Below the pieces are notes generated by a model that did not search any database, had not been told where the DNA came from, and saw nothing but the letters and a program-made list of their open reading frames with translations. From NCBI GenBank assembly GCA_007449985.2, contig VIIQ02000582.1:186001-250000 (forward strand): a stretch of DNA of 64,000 nt, in the 5' to 3' direction. Within the stretch, counting starts at the first letter, position 1. Each line of letters begins with the position of its first letter. The position numbers and the translations under genes are program-made. Shown here piece after piece: positions 45,701 to 58,500 of this stretch. This stretch comes from Desmodesmus armatus. Lineage: Eukaryota > Chlorophyta > Chlorophyceae > Sphaeropleales > Scenedesmaceae.

Positions 45701-46697
45701 TTCTGGATCGTGGCCCTGGCCCTCATCTGGAACAGGTACTATAAGCAGGATGTGTCGCCCAAGGCTGACAATCACAAGGTGGCAGCACACTTGTCCTTGA
45801 TTGTGGCCGCTTCCCTTGGTGAGTAAAGCCCTTGGTTTGAGCTTGTGAATCCAACCGATTGAGTGATAGTGGCCAACATGCAGACCAAGTGGGTCGCTGA
45901 TGTAAGCGTATGTGGAATAGGAGTTGTTTGTGCGAAGGAGAGCCAGTGCCCTGCATGCATCTGTCGCGCGAGCCACACTACCGAGTGTGTGTAGTTGCGC
46001 AAGGCATGCACTTGTGGCAGGCAAACACCCCGATCACCCACAGCTTGACACGCCCGAACCTCCTTTTCTGTTGCTCTGCTGCGTGCTCTGCAGCCTTCAC
46101 CATCTGCTACCAGGTGTTGCGCAACGACTTCATCGGCATGGTGGTCTGTGCCGCTGTTGGCATCGCCGCCACTGTCTCCCTCCACCTGACATGCAAGCAG
46201 TACAACCCACCTACCACATATGGGGTGTGGCTGTTTCCCTACGTGCCGGCTATGTCTGTTGGGCTCAACTGCTTCCTGCTGGGTCAGCTGAAGGTGGCTG
46301 CCTACGAGCGGTTCGGCATCTGGACTGCATTCGTGACATGTAAGTGCGTTGGTGCTATGACACCTTGCCTTCAATCTGTGTGTCGGGACAGCATATGGTG
46401 ATGGGCCTGTGGTTCGAAACTGCATGAGAAATTTACCCCTACATGGCATGCTCTTTGCGCACGTCGGAATGGGTGACGTCAATGCTGACGATACAAACGC
46501 CCTGCTGTCATTGCTACTGTGCTCTTGCTGCTGCAGTCTTCTACATCATCTACTGCCTGCCTGCTGGCTCCTACAAGGAGAAGCGGAACACTCGCCTGCC
46601 AGGCATCAAGGAGGATTCTGCAGCGAAGGATATTGGTGCCAAGGACTCAGCTGCCCTGATGCCTGCTGGCAAGTCTGGGGAGGTTGAGCTGCACTAG
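39757..46697 (+). CDS. Cationic amino acid transporter, APC superfamily (CAT type)
   Basis: Membrane permease for amino acids, probably basic ones. Exons: 39757-39868, 39989-40041, 40334-40357, 40602-40619, 41128-41148, 41355-41383, 41792-41935, 42090-42245, 42622-42746, 43391-43440, 43733-43813, 44026-44180, 44803-44875, 45189-45342, 45654-45818, 46094-46339, 46537-46697. They sum to 588 residues in one frame. The helix-1 substrate motif GVGMMLGAGVFVTTG (64-78) is followed by FSFIGFDAVACSAEE and RKPARDLPLGI in the middle, and a CAT_C-like end (VWLFPYVPAMSVGLNCF). The hydrophobic pattern fits 12-14 membrane helices. Exons 3-5 are only 24, 18 and 21 nt. The start at ATG 39757 is less certain than the rest. 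Confidence 0.9.
42746..43110 (+). repeat. Intronic repeats copying the 3' edge of transporter exon 9
   Basis: 42842-42880 and 42979-43030 repeat the end of exon 9 (CTGGTGGTGTTCATCATCAT, then GCAG/GTAGGG), separated by GTAGGGTTCAGTGGGG-type filler that itself repeats. At least two extra donors of nearly identical strength follow the true one at 42747. Confidence 0.9.
44159..44640 (+). repeat. Tandem duplication of transporter exon 12 edge plus ~150 bp intron
   Basis: 44159-44327 and 44479-44640 are diverged copies starting with CCCTTCGCATCCGCCTTCAG and its GTGGGC donor and ending GGACTGGAAAGGTA. The matching sequence resumes beyond the foldback insertion (CTCACGTCGTTGGGCATC versus CTCACGTTGTTGGGCATC). 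Confidence 0.9.
44331..44407. mobile_element. Foldback insertion with 32-bp perfect arms
   Basis: Arms 44331-44362 and 44376-44407 are exact reverse complements, with a 13-base loop. The sister copy of the surrounding duplication reads CAGGTAGTGGGG without it, so this is an insertion of about 79 bp, with TAG on both sides as a possible 3-bp target duplication. It has no coding capacity. It could be a tiny MITE or a small-RNA hairpin. Confidence 0.8.
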
Positions 46698-49330
46698 AAG
46701 GCCCCCAGCGCTTCTTAGCCTGGGCATTGGTCGTAGGCGAAACTCTCAATGTCCTAGCTAGTGCTGAGCAGTTGGCGTGAAGACAACAGCTGCCAGAACT
46801 GAGCTTGCAGAGATTTGAAGGTCTCCATGTATCTGTTCAGGGCCTGAATTTCTTATATTTTGTGTATGCTTGTTGGCAGCTTGTCAAGCATTGTTTGGTT
46901 GGCCAGTAGGATTTGGACCGTGGAAGTGTTGCGGATTGCCAAGCCTGAGGTGTTGGGCAGCGCAGGATGTACTTTTTTTGGCCAACAGACACCAACCCAG
47001 TGGTGGTGTCAAGTAGTGCTGTTGCAGCAATTGCCTGCACAGCAGTCACAGTACTCCCCCAGAGCAGTATATAGGCCCCCGGGGCCTGATTCCCTCTTTG
47101 CCGTAGTGCAGACACATGCAGGAGTGTACGCTGTCGTGGACAACAGCCAACACAGCAGCAGCAGCAGCACCACTGCTGCGGTATTTGCGGTACCCTGCGG
47201 TACCGAGGTTTTGGAGGGTGGCTAACGATGACATCACTGCCCTCTGCCTCTGCTGCACGCCAAGTGCCCCTACCAATTTCAGTACCTATTGTGCACTACA
47301 TGCTTGTTTTGATGGCGCAAGCCGTCTTTTTCACCACCTTGGTATTCTATTGTTCATTCACCCAGCTACTCAGCCAACTTTGACCTCAAAGTTGCACCTG
47401 TTGTTGGCTTGGATCCTCACTCTTGTTTTCTATCAGCGACAGCAGTGTGGGTGGGGCAATCATGGATTTCATACATACCCCAGTCACCCAGCCAAATTTG
47501 GAGTAGTAACTGCTGCTTGCTTCAATTTTCAGTTGGGTTTCTTTTCAGCGGCACCAGTGTGGGGTGCGGCGGTGATGGGATCGGCATAGGGTTTGAGTTG
47601 GGGCGTGTTGCGCGGAGTTGGATGGTTGGCGCATTTTGCAACATCTGCAGTATGTATGTTCTTTGTTGCAGTTTACTACCTTATGAGAAGTTTTTGCCAA
47701 GCCGCCTGAGCATGGCGTGTGCAGTCTGCACCCAGTGGTGCAGTCTGCTCGACATGCATACGGCGTATCATATAGATGAAATGTCTGTGGAAATTGTGGC
47801 AGTCGGTTGTTATGGCATTGTTGACTGCCTGGGCTTCAGCGAGTTGGCAGGTTGCATTGAGTGGTGGTGAGGAAGGGGATGGGCCAAGTGACCACGCACA
47901 ACTTGTGTGGTGCCTTCTAAACCCCGCAGCTGGGGTGGTTTAGAAGGTCCGCCATCATGTCTTAATGGACAAACGATGTGGCACTAAGGCTTTCCAACAG
48001 GCATTGCCATGGCCGTCATGCCTGTTTTCAACATTCCTATGAAGCCGTGGTGGTTTCTGTTTGCGAATGCCCACACAATCAGGGCGACCCTATACACGGA
48101 GTTTGTACATATGGTGTACACGTCTAGCTGTGGATTGGTGGGTGCTCTCGCCTGAGGCTTGGATGTGTCTGTTGATGTGTATGTGAAGGGGTGTTTAGGA
48201 TTGTATATGTTAGGCAGTACAGCCATGCCATTTTGACTCATGTCGGGAGTCCGGGTGTACGTGTATCTTTCCCGAAGGGTTTGCTTGCACGTCGGTAGGG
48301 ATGTCAGGGTGCTTCTGTAAGCAGCAACGTGCTGCTGGTGTTCCTCTGCCAGAGTTTGTCAACCCCTGTCCACGGCATTTGTTTAGCATTGACACAGCCT
48401 TACAGTGTAACGACTCAGTGTAACTGCCCTTTGACCTGAGAGTCCATCGGCTGCCAAGGGCGACTGCTGTCTACTTTGTATGTACACATGCCATCTGCAC
48501 ACACAAGCACAGCAGTGCTTTACAAGACATACGGTGCTTGCACTCGGCCACAGCTTCAGTTGCAAGTCTGTTTTGTTTTTCTGTAGCGTGGGTGTTCTCA
48601 GCTGTGTTGCAGCTGTAGCGTCCTGTCTAGGCACGACACGATGAGTGTGTATGTGTGGCCAATGGACAGGCGCATGCCGTTGTGCTGTTGACCTGGTGTT
48701 GCTACAGCATCAGCAGATGCTTGCAAGATATGGTGACATGATCCAACATGTTCACACGGTGTGCGCTGCAGTAGGTTTTACGGGGTGTTGGCAACACCCC
48801 AGGACTCCTTTAAAAGTTTTGTGCGGCTGGCAGTCCAGCCTGTCATGCTTCAAGTCACAGGTACTCGTAGGTTTCTAAAATATAGGATTGCAGCATCCGC
48901 AAGCTTACTTGGGGCATTTCTGGGCCAACGTTTGACAGGCTGCCAGTTGCAAACCATGTGGGCGTTGGGGCCCCCAATCCCCCCCCCCCCCCAGGGGGGG
49001 GGGGTCGATACACCGCATCAGGGCCCGCGTAGGGCGGACAGTGCGTCGGCACATATTGTTTTCAGTGGAACCAGCCAGCACTGCTTTGCATTACATGGAA
49101 TATTGCGTAAGGTGGCCGCGCGAGCGGTTGATTTTCGCTCGTAAGGTGGCCGCGGGAGCGGTTGACTACCACTCGTGAGGGTTTTCTGTAGCCAAGTACG
49201 GACTCGAATGTCGCAGACGATGCCAATTCACTACACTTCAGACAGCTCCGCATCGTCTGACAACTCTTGAAGCAGCGAACTGCGGTGCGCAGCTGCAGGA
49301 CGAGCTGGCGACTGAGCAGCAGCAGCAGCA
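46698..49330. other. Transporter 3' UTR and gene-free spacer
   Basis: No supported gene. Notable items are a hairpin at 47913-47947 (CCTTCTAAACC with its complement), TGTAA motifs at 48316, 48406 and 48419, a C15-A-G11 tract at 48978-49004, and two ~33-bp tandem units around 49108-49175 (AAGGTGGCCGCG...GAGCGGTTGA). Confidence 0.5.
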
Positions 49331-51466
49331 GTGCTCAGCAACAGCGGCTCCACAACCACACAGCTGCATGCGCAGCAGCATCACCAGCAGCAACACCAGC
49401 AGCAGCACCAGTACCAGCAGCTGCAACCACACAGCACCATGCAGCCTGCTGCCTCTTGGCAGATGGCAGTTGCAAACCGAGCAACAGCAGCGAGTGAGGT
49501 CAAGGCCCTTACGGGAGCCAGGAAGGTCTTACGGACCATTCTACAGAAATGGGCGCAGGCATGTGGTGCTGTAAAAGACCCTGGCAGTGCACGGGTAGCA
49601 GACCTGCTGCCGCACTACAACACACTGCTTGATTTGCTGGACAGCCAGTATAGCAAGGGGCAGTACTCAAGCAGCACAGTATGCCACTACCTAAGCTCCT
49701 TGCGCTCCTTTCTGAGGGCGCGTCGGCAAGACTATTGGGGTTGTGTGGACTATACAGCAATGCTCGACAGCTTCGATGCAGCATGGATGCAGTATGCAGC
49801 TTCTTGCAAGACCTGCAATCCAGGTGTTGAGGATGCTTCTGGGAAGGACACAACTGTCAGCTCAACAAACACACTCCCTGCAGCAGCAGCAGCAGCAGCA
49901 GCAGCACTGCTGCAGCTGGCAGCTGCATCCGATGCAGGTGCTGTGACAGCATCTGCAGCAGCGGCTTTTCAAGCAGTCGCACACCCTGTTGTGACCCTGA
50001 ATGAGCAGCAATGGACAGCTTCAGCGCAACTTGAAGCCATTGCCGCCGTGGCAGCTTTGAAAGCTGCTGCTGCTGGTGCTGCCAGCAGTACTGCTGCTGC
50101 TGCTGCTGCTACCGCTGCTGCCAGCAGCAATGCTGTTGCCGGTTCGGGTGACACCAGCAGTGTGCCTGCTGTCCCACAGGTCACGCTTGCGCAACTGAGG
50201 CAGCAGCTTGCAGACAATGGCTGCAGCGTGCGACTTCTTTGATGTGCTGTGGCGCCTTGCGCAGGCCGCACCTGGCGCAGGGGGCAACAGCCTAGTTGCC
50301 AACCAACAGGGGGCCCCTGTGCTTCTCTGGCACACACGCCCAGAGCTGCTGCAGGCTTACAGTTACACAGCTGATGCAGGTAATGAAGCAGAGCGTAGTC
50401 AGATCAGCAGCACGCTTCACGGCCTGCTGCAGCTGCTGCTGCGTCCTGAGCTTGATGCTGTGCTGGGGGCTGAAGTGCGGCAGCAGCGGCTGGCTGCTGT
50501 TGCCAGCCTTCAAGCAGGTCTAGAAGCAAGGTTGCGGCTGGACACTGTCAGCAGCCTCCAGGCGGAGGTTATCGCAAGCTTGCAGCAGCAGCAGCAGCAG
50601 CAGCAGCACCCTTCAACGTCCCTTCCTAGCACTGGCACTGTGCTGCCGCCGGTGCCCTCCCAGCCAGGGACGCAGTTGGTCTTGGCCCAGCAGCAGCAGC
50701 AGCAGCAGCAGCAGCTGCAGCTGCAGACAGCTGGGATGGCCCCTTGTGGACAGCAGCAGCAGCAGCAGCTGCAGGAGCTGGCATTGTGGACCCCAGCAGC
50801 TTCAGGCAGCTCTTGTGGCCCTGTGGAGACAGGTGTGGCTTTGAATTGTGCCCTTCAGACTGCTACCCCCATGGCAGACAGCGATGCAGCTGCAGCAGAA
50901 AGCGGCGCTGAGTGTGGGCGTGCAGGCTTTGCGGCAGCAGCAGTGCTAGCAGCAGCAGCAGCAGCCGGCCCAGTTGAGTGGGGGCATGCTGATGCTGCTG
51001 CCAGGTCAAGCATCAGCGTAGCAGCTCTGCTAGAGCAGCTTACTCCACCAGGTGTGTCTGCCGCAGACAGGCTGTTGGCGATCCCGCACTGGCGCACTTC
51101 CTCGCACAGTTGAAGGAAAGTGCTGGAGTGTTCACTGCTGTCAGTTTGGACAACATACCAGCATCTCTAGTAGTGACAAACTACATTGCTGAGACAGGTG
51201 ATAGGGCACAGCAGTGCTTGAGTGCAGCTACAGCAGCTGCAATGCAACAGGACGGATACCAGGCAGCTGAGTGTGCTGCTGTGCTGTGTGCTGTTGAGGG
51301 TCTGCTGCAGCTGGCAGTGCAGCCTGTGGTGCTGCAGCTGTTCACACCACAGCAGCTGCAGGAGACTGCAGAAGCTTCAGTACGGGCCGGCAAAGAAACC
51401 TTCCAACCACACAAACATCCACCAGCCGCCAAGTTGGAAGCTGCTGATAACTGGCATCCCTACTAG
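49331..51466 (+). CDS. Unrecognised Gln/Ala-rich protein, copy A, frame-disrupted
   Basis: Not a family I recognise. Three consecutive frames belong together by comparison with copy B: 49331-50242 (ATG 49439), ~50208-51113 and ~51085-51466. They hold a Gln-rich start, a domain with KWAQACG, ADLLPHYNTLLDLLDSQY and a conserved GCVD, an Ala-rich linker, a block APVLLWHT...LLQLLLRPELDAVLG, poly-Gln, then ALLEQL and IPASLVVTNYIAETGDRAQQ. Frame changes near 50200-50240 and 51075-51085 mean either decay or tiny introns. A CACAG/GT site before QLRQQL is shared with copy B. The first domain faintly resembles a recombinase core-binding bundle (inference only). Confidence 0.45.
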
Positions 51467-51492
51467 CTCAAGACCACTTGCATGTCCGCAGC

Positions 51493-52285
51493 TTACAAGG
51501 TGTCCTGCAGCTGCTGCTTGCAGCTCAGCAGGCCCCCAATCAGCTGCTGCAGCTGCTGCGGTGTGAACAGCTGCAGCACCACAGGCTTCACTGCCAGCTG
51601 CAGCAGACCCTCAACAGCACACAATACAGCAGCACACTCAGCTGCCTGGTCCCCATCCCCCTGTACTGCACCTGCACTCAAGCACTGCTGTGCCCTGTCA
51701 CCTGTCTCAGCAATGTAGCAAGTCAGGAGTAGTGAGGCTGGTATGTCATGCAGACTGACACCAGTGAACAATCTGGCACTCTCCTGCAGCTGTGTGAGGC
51801 AGTCTGTCAATGAACCGGCACAAACAGAAGGTGAGTCTTGCTGCGAATCTGAGAGCTGTTCAAGCAGAGCAGCCAGGCTCAGGCTTGGCTCAGCAGCAGG
51901 CTGCTGATCGACAGCAGCAATAGGAATGCCGTCAACTTCACACTCTGCTGCTGCTGCAGCAGCACTATCCGCCAAGCCCATGGGGTCAGCACAGGTCTGA
52001 GGGGGTGGGTCTGCAGGCTGAGCGGTGTCCTCAGAGCCACAGGAGCTGCGTGCAGCTGCCAAGCCGTCAACCCCCAGCTGCTGCTCCTGCTGTTCCTGCT
52101 GCTCCCGCTGCTCCTGCTGCTCGTCCTGTTCCTGCTTCTCACACAAAGCAAACCCAGAGTCCTCCCGCTGCTGCTGTGGCACTGACTGCACCCCTGGCAG
52201 GTTGAGCTGCTGCATCAGTATGCTGGCCGGGGCGATGCTGTCAGGCGTCTGCTGCGAGGCACTGTCCAGCATGGATGTTGACAAG

Positions 52286-52318
<33 letters not shown>

Positions 52319-52560
52319 GGCAGCGGCGGCAGCGATGGCGGCAGCAGACAATTGCTGGCAGCCGGCACAGCAGAGCATCATCGCAATCACTCACAAACTC
52401 TGCATTGCAGGCGCCACCGAGAAGGGCATTGCATCGGGTGTGTGGTGGCTGGGTTCTGCCACTGCTGATCCTCCCACCAATGCTGGCCGCGAGGCAAGGG
52501 TGTGTGCGCTGCTGCTGCCAAGACAGCGGGCACAATTGAGGCCGGCTCAGGCTGCTCCTG

Positions 52561-52612
<52 letters not shown>

Positions 52613-54062
52613 ATAGAGTCTATGTGCACTGCTGCTTCGTTGCTGAGCAGCAGTCCTGCAGCACCCGTGCCAGTGGATGCACCATCCCCTCCTGCAGCCC
52701 AAACGCCACAGCCTGCGGCACATCCCCACAGGCATCCTGTTGATCCAATGCACTGCCAGTGGGTACCTGGTCGCTGGCTGCTGCTGATCCTGCCACCACC
52801 GGTGACCGAGCGGCAAGGGGTGTGCGCTCTGCTGCTGCCATCACAGCACCTGTAATTGAGACTGCCTCAGGCTGCTGCTGCTGCTGCTGCTGCCATGTGG
52901 GGCCGCTGTGTAGCGCTGCCCTGCTGCTGTGTCCTGCCCCTGCGATACCCTGGCATCCAACCTCCTCAGGAGGCGCACTGCTAGGTCTACACGGCGGGGG
53001 GCTGCTCTCACATGCCTGAAAGCTAGCTGGGGTGCTGCTGTGTCGTGCAGCACCTGGCCGCCGGATCCCCTCCTCGCTGCCGGGACAACTCTCCTGCTGA
53101 GCATGTGCAGCAGCCAGTGGGGGGCTGCTGGCATGCGCCTGCAAACTCACCCCCACCCAGTGAACGGCCCCCACATACAGGCTGCTGACATCACTCAGCC
53201 GCTGCTGCCGCAGTTCAGCCCCTAGCACAGCATCAAGCTCAGGACACAGCAGCAGCTGCAGCAGACCGTGAAGGTGCTGCTGATGCGGCTGCGGATCGAA
53301 GCACTGCCTGCATGGGCTGCATGTCTGTAGGCCTGTAGCCTCTGTGGGCTTGTGTGCCAGAGCAGCACAGGGGCGACTTCACTGCTTGTTGTGCCTGGAT
53401 GCTGCGTGCTAGGGTCAATAGCACGTCGATGCCGTCGGTACAGCCGCTGCTGCCCAGCTGCTGGAAAAGCTGCGCAAAGAGAACCTGTCAGTGCTGAGCC
53501 TACTGCTGCCGGCAGCAACAGCAGCAGCAGCTGTAGCAGCAGGCTGTTGCGAGGCAGCAGCAGCAGTGTTGGTCGTCTGTGCTGACATGCTGGGCTGCAA
53601 ACTAGCAGCAGCAGCAGCAGCAGTAGCCGCCACAGGGCCCAATGCTGCTGCTGCTGATGGGACTGCAGATAGTGCATTGAGACTGTTAGCATCCCTGCAT
53701 GTGAGGATCTGCGGCAGCTGCCGATAAGCACCCCCGAATGCATACGCAGCATACTTCCTGTACACTGCTGCCATGCTCGCAAGCATTGCTGGCATATCCA
53801 CACAGCCCTGAAAGCCCTGCTGATGACACTTGAAGAAGGATTGGAGGCCACCCAGGTAAATGCAGACTGCTCTGGCTGTCAAAAGACCCCCTTTGTACTG
53901 GCTGTCCAGCAGATCAAGCAGTGTGCTGTAGTGCGGCAATAGGTCTGCTATCAAGACAGTGTCTGGGTCTCCCTCCAACCCACAAGCCTGTGCCCACTTG
54001 GCTAGGCCGCCTTGCAGGCTGGTGATGGGTTTGAGGGTGGCCTCGAGCACGCCTACAGTCAA
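51493..54062 (-). CDS. Unrecognised Gln/Ala-rich protein, copy B, frame-disrupted
   Basis: Minus-strand relative of copy A, convergent with it and ending 27 bases away. Segments: 54062-53415 (KWAQACG, ADLLPHYSTLLDLLDSQY, GCVD), ~53520-53222 (VLFAQLFQQL; APVLLWHT in another frame), 53228-52620 (ELRQQRL start, then diverged) and 52368-51493 (ALLEQL, IPASLLLTCYIAETGDRAQQ, VVLQLFTPQQLQQL). A Gln/Ser-rich stretch up to ~54400 may be its N-terminus. At least two frame changes are needed. Long CAG runs (52280-52320, 52556-52612) lie inside. Function unknown. Confidence 0.45.
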
Positions 54063-54111
54063 ACTGCTGTAGAACTGCTGTTGCTCGGGCTGCTGGACTT
54101 GGTGCTGCTGC

Positions 54112-54145
<34 letters not shown>

Positions 54146-55598
54146 GCTTTTGCTGCTGGCCCAGACCGGGTGCTGCAGCTGCTGCAGCTGCTGCAATTGC
54201 TGCAGTTGTTTTCTGGCTTCAGATCTCCTCTGCTGCATGTGCTGCGCGCCGGCTGCAACCTCCCCGCCCTGCAGTTGAGCAGCCGCTGCTAATGCTGGCA
54301 AAGCACAACCAACTTCAAGGGCAGCAGCTTGCGCACTCACAGGGGCACCGCTGCGCAGCATGCTGCAAGTGTAAGGTCTGCATTGGGCTCCAGGCACTGC
54401 CATGCTGCTTCATCAGACACTGCCTTGCTGTTGGGCTGGTGGTCTGATTGCTGTGATTGCTGAGGAAGCTGCACCTGGCTATGGGGCCACGGGGACGGGT
54501 ACTGCTGCTGCTGCTGCATGTAGCTGTATGTGTGCTGCCCAGCACACAGCTTGCCCTGCTTGCTGGGGTGGCTCTGCTCATGGTCAAGTGCGTCAGCAAG
54601 GCTTTTACGCTTGTTTGACAGCTGCTGATGCACTGCATGCATGCTTGTCACGAGAACAGCTGCCTGCCACAGAGAAAGCACCGAATCAGAAGAAGGGCCG
54701 CAGCAGAGCCGTCGAACTGGCTACAGCTTGCCAGGTAATCTGTGAACAGCGATGAGTGAGACAGTGCCCGGAACCGGGGAGGTAGCAAGATTTCCTGTGG
54801 AGACACTGGGAACACACAAAGATGGGAACACAGAACACAATGTAACTAGCACTGGGTCCCCCACCGCCACCCCAGGCAACGAAAGCCTAACAAAGCAACC
54901 TCACAGTACAATAGAAGGCGTCCAGACCAAAGCTGTGAGTCCAGCAGCCCCATCAAGCCTAGTAGGATTACCTGCAAGCAGCACCACCACCGCGCAGCGA
55001 GCGTCAGGAACAGCCCACCAGGATGCCAGGAAGGAGCATGTAGGCACAAGGGGGAGGGTGGGGGTCCTCCCCCACCCCCAGCGTAGGCTGGCAGCACCAA
55101 GTAGGCGATGAGGCATCACATAAGCAGTCGCAATGTGAGCAGCTGGAGCGCGTAACCGCTGGGGAAAATTCGCGCCGCACTGATGACGTTACAGAGTATG
55201 GGCCGCGCAAAGAAACTTTCTCAGGCTTCAGCTCGAACGCAACTATGTTCGCGGTTGTTCACAGTTGTTGCGATCTCTGTTGGCGATCGGCGGGCACCAC
55301 CGCCTGATGATGCGGTGTGACGTGGTGTACGAGGGTGATTTGTTATATCTGCGGGATCCAGACCGCATCATCCTTCAGCGGACTTGTACCAGGCAAGAAC
55401 GCCCTATCAGATTACAAAGTTCAAAGTTCAATCAGGTATATAGGAACAGGGCGCGCCATGGGCGAGGGATGCAAAGTGACGCCGCACAAACGGCTCACCC
55501 AAGTACAGCGAACAACCCTTGTAGGTTCCATAGGGGGTTACACAGCCAACAGCCGCATAACAGCGTTGATATCATGACGTTCCCTTGCGCCACATCCA
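54063..55598. other. Spacer with a weak plus-strand frame
   Basis: 54063-54400 is Ser/Gln-rich minus-strand sequence possibly belonging to copy B. 54752-55111 is a 119-codon plus-strand frame from ATG (Thr/Ser/Gly-rich, no motif) that I would not call a gene without a transcript. The rest shows nothing clear. Confidence 0.35.
55538..55542 (-). terminator. Candidate poly(A) signal TGTAA for DNAAF5
   Basis: TTACA on the plus strand, 57 bases past the stop; another at 55413. Short 3' UTR compared with the neighbours. Confidence 0.4.
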
Positions 55599-58500
55599 TC
55601 AAGGAAGCGCATTGCTCTTGGCGCAAGCTGCAAGTACCCGGTCGCACAAATGCTGCGCCCTGAACCGCTCCTTCACTTTGCTGACCTCGGCCGCTGCAAC
55701 CTGTGGATGGGTAGCTGCTAGAGCCTGCAACACCTGCAAGGGTTGCAAACGGGCAGCCACAACCATGGTTAGCTAAATGCACAATCTGGGAAGATTTATT
55801 GCAGTCCCGTTAGCATGACATACTGGCTGCCAAGCATATGCAAGTATACTGTGCCCCCTGATGTTGTGCACAGCAACAAGATGACCCCCGCACCCTCACC
55901 TGCAGCAAATTGAGCAACAAACGTACATTGTACAGCAAACATTGTCCACAAAACATGCAGCACCACAACACGCCCACACACCTGGCATGCTGCCTCTGCC
56001 ACTTGCGCATCGCTGTCATCCATGTGCAGCACCGCACCAGCTGCCAGGTAGCCGCTGTTGGTGGCGCAGTAGCTGCTGCCTGCAGACTGCACAAACGCGA
56101 CCAGGGCCGCAAATGATGCGATGCGCACCTGCGCACAACACACACATATGACGGCACTTGGATTTGCTCACACATGCGATGTGAACCATGCACCGACACA
56201 TATGCACGCGCATTGCTGTTGCAGCCGCACTGCAACCAGCAGAACCAGAAAAAAAACATTCAGTTGTTCGACAGGAAGAACGGGTGCATGTGCTGGCACA
56301 GGTGATGCACTGCAGTACAGCCTGCACAGCGGAGTGCAAGACACTGATGCAGCAACATATTCACACAACAGCAGAGTGTTGAAAGCAGCCTACCTTGTTG
56401 CTGCTGTCGTCCAAGCGCTTGAGCAGCTCGGGGTAGATGGCCCGTCTGGCTTCATCACTGATGCTACTGCCAACCTACACAAAGATATAGCAATTGTTAG
56501 GCAGAGCAAGCGTGCCGTTCAATGTGCAGGACACCAAACACTGCGCGCACATACAGCAAAGGACTATCTGCTCTACGGACACCTGCATGAAGGGTGCAAA
56601 CCCAGGTGAGTGGTTCTGGTGCGCATCACTGCATGCTTACCTGCTGCAGCAGCTGCTGCACGATGAAGCAGCCCGTGTGCCGCACATCTGCATACCAATC
56701 TTCGTCCAGCAGCTGTGCCAGCAGCGGCAGCAGCAGCACGCCCTTCTCGCGCGGCTTGACCGGCTGCTGCTGCTGTTGCTGCAGGGCGCTGGGCGTAGAG
56801 GCCTCCACAGCTGCCAGCAAGACCTCAGCAGGAGGTGCCCCGGCTGGGGATGATAGGAATGTGGCCAGGGCTGTTGCTGCAGCAAATCGCACGGCAGCTG
56901 CCGCCTGCATGGAAGGAGCAAGGTAACAACCATGGCTGTTGAGGCAACATGACTAAACTATCGGTGGGTTGAGTGTTTGGGCGCACTGCTGTGAAATTGC
57001 ATCACTACAATGTCATCTCAAGCTAACCAAAACCTCAGCTGTATACATATGATGACAACAAATACAGCACCACCTGGCAAGAAACGCAGCATCATACCTT
57101 CCCTGCCCTCCACACCAGGGGAGGCAGCAACAGCGCATGTAACGTGAGCTCCGCACTGCTGCTGCTGGCAACAAACACACCAGCTGTGCTGGACCCTTCC
57201 AGCAAGCTGTCCAGCAGCTGCAAGAGGGACAGCCTGAGGGCAGGCTCCCTGTCAGGGTCTGACAGGATCGGCTGCAACACCTGCAGCAGAAACCGCAAAA
57301 CAACAAAAAGAATGAACGGCGCTGTAAGGACCATGAGAAAAGTAGCTGAGGAGCTGGACCACACATTCAACACATATGGTGCTGTGCCATGCTGTGCAGA
57401 ACGGTGTTGTGGTGGTTCCGTGCTGCATTGTGCTGTGCTAACAGTAGTCGTATGGGGCACGCAAACACTGGAAGCATCTCATCCAATCAACGTTGCACCT
57501 CTGAAAGCCTCCTACACACCTGAGCAACCTGCGGCAGCAGCTCCGACAAGCACCCAGCTCCAGCTGTCTGCAGCAGGGAAGTGAATGTCAGCAGGTGCTG
57601 GCTGCCGGAGCCCCACTTGCCCACATCTGCCGTCAATGGCGACAGCAGCTGCTGCGCATGCGCCTGGGCCAGCTGATTGATCCCCCCAGGAAGCCCCGTA
57701 GACTCTGCAAGCCGCTGCATGACTGACAGCGCCCTGCCAAGCTGGCCGCTGGTGCTGCTGTCAGCGGCGGGCTGGCCGGGTGCTGCTGATGCCGCACTGC
57801 TACCGGCTGCTGTGGCTGCTGCTGATGCAGCCCCATGCAACTGCAAAAGGATGAGGTACAGCTCCTGCCTGACGTCTGAGACAGTAGCAGACGGCATCCA
57901 TGCGAGCAGGTTCTCAACCACGATCAGCAGCTGCGTCTGCATGCCGACGTGGTCGCAGCCGAGGACCTCCTCAGATGCGAGAGCCCTGACAAGTACCTGC
58001 AGGAGCTGTGGGTCAGATGCCTGCTGGCCTGCTGCCGCAGCTGCGTGGGTAAGGCATGACAGCACCACGAGAGCATTTGCCTTACTGGCAGGGCCGCTTT
58101 TGGGGTCTGAAACTGCATCGACTAGCAGCGGCAGCCAAGCCGAGGCTGGTACAAACGCCCCGACAAGCCTGCAGCTTGACGCCAGGAGCTTTATGACGTC
58201 ATTATCGTCATCTGACATGGCGCTGACGAGTCCCGGAAGCAGCTGGGCCAGGTATGGCGTCACTGCTGGGCCAGATAACACCAGGGAGGTGTGTAAGAGG
58301 CGTGCGGCAGCGGACCGGAGGCTTACGGTCCACTCACGCAAGCCGGCCAGCACCAATGGCAGCAGCTGCGGCAGCAGGGCCGCAACCATCTGCCTGCAGG
58401 GGTTGCTGGGGAGGCCCTGGTAGGGTGGCGGCAGATGCGCTGCAGCAACGGCAGCAGGCGCTACCTGCAACGCCTCTGCTGTGGGAGTGCTGCTGCTGCC

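Noticed and set aside
54752..55111. 119-codon plus-strand frame
   Set aside because: Starts with ATG but is Thr/Ser/Gly-rich with no recognisable feature; not called as a gene.
57677..58423. Plus-strand frame of 248 codons
   Set aside because: Antisense to the 1.4-kb HEAT-repeat exon of DNAAF5, which has clear family blocks and fits splice phases.
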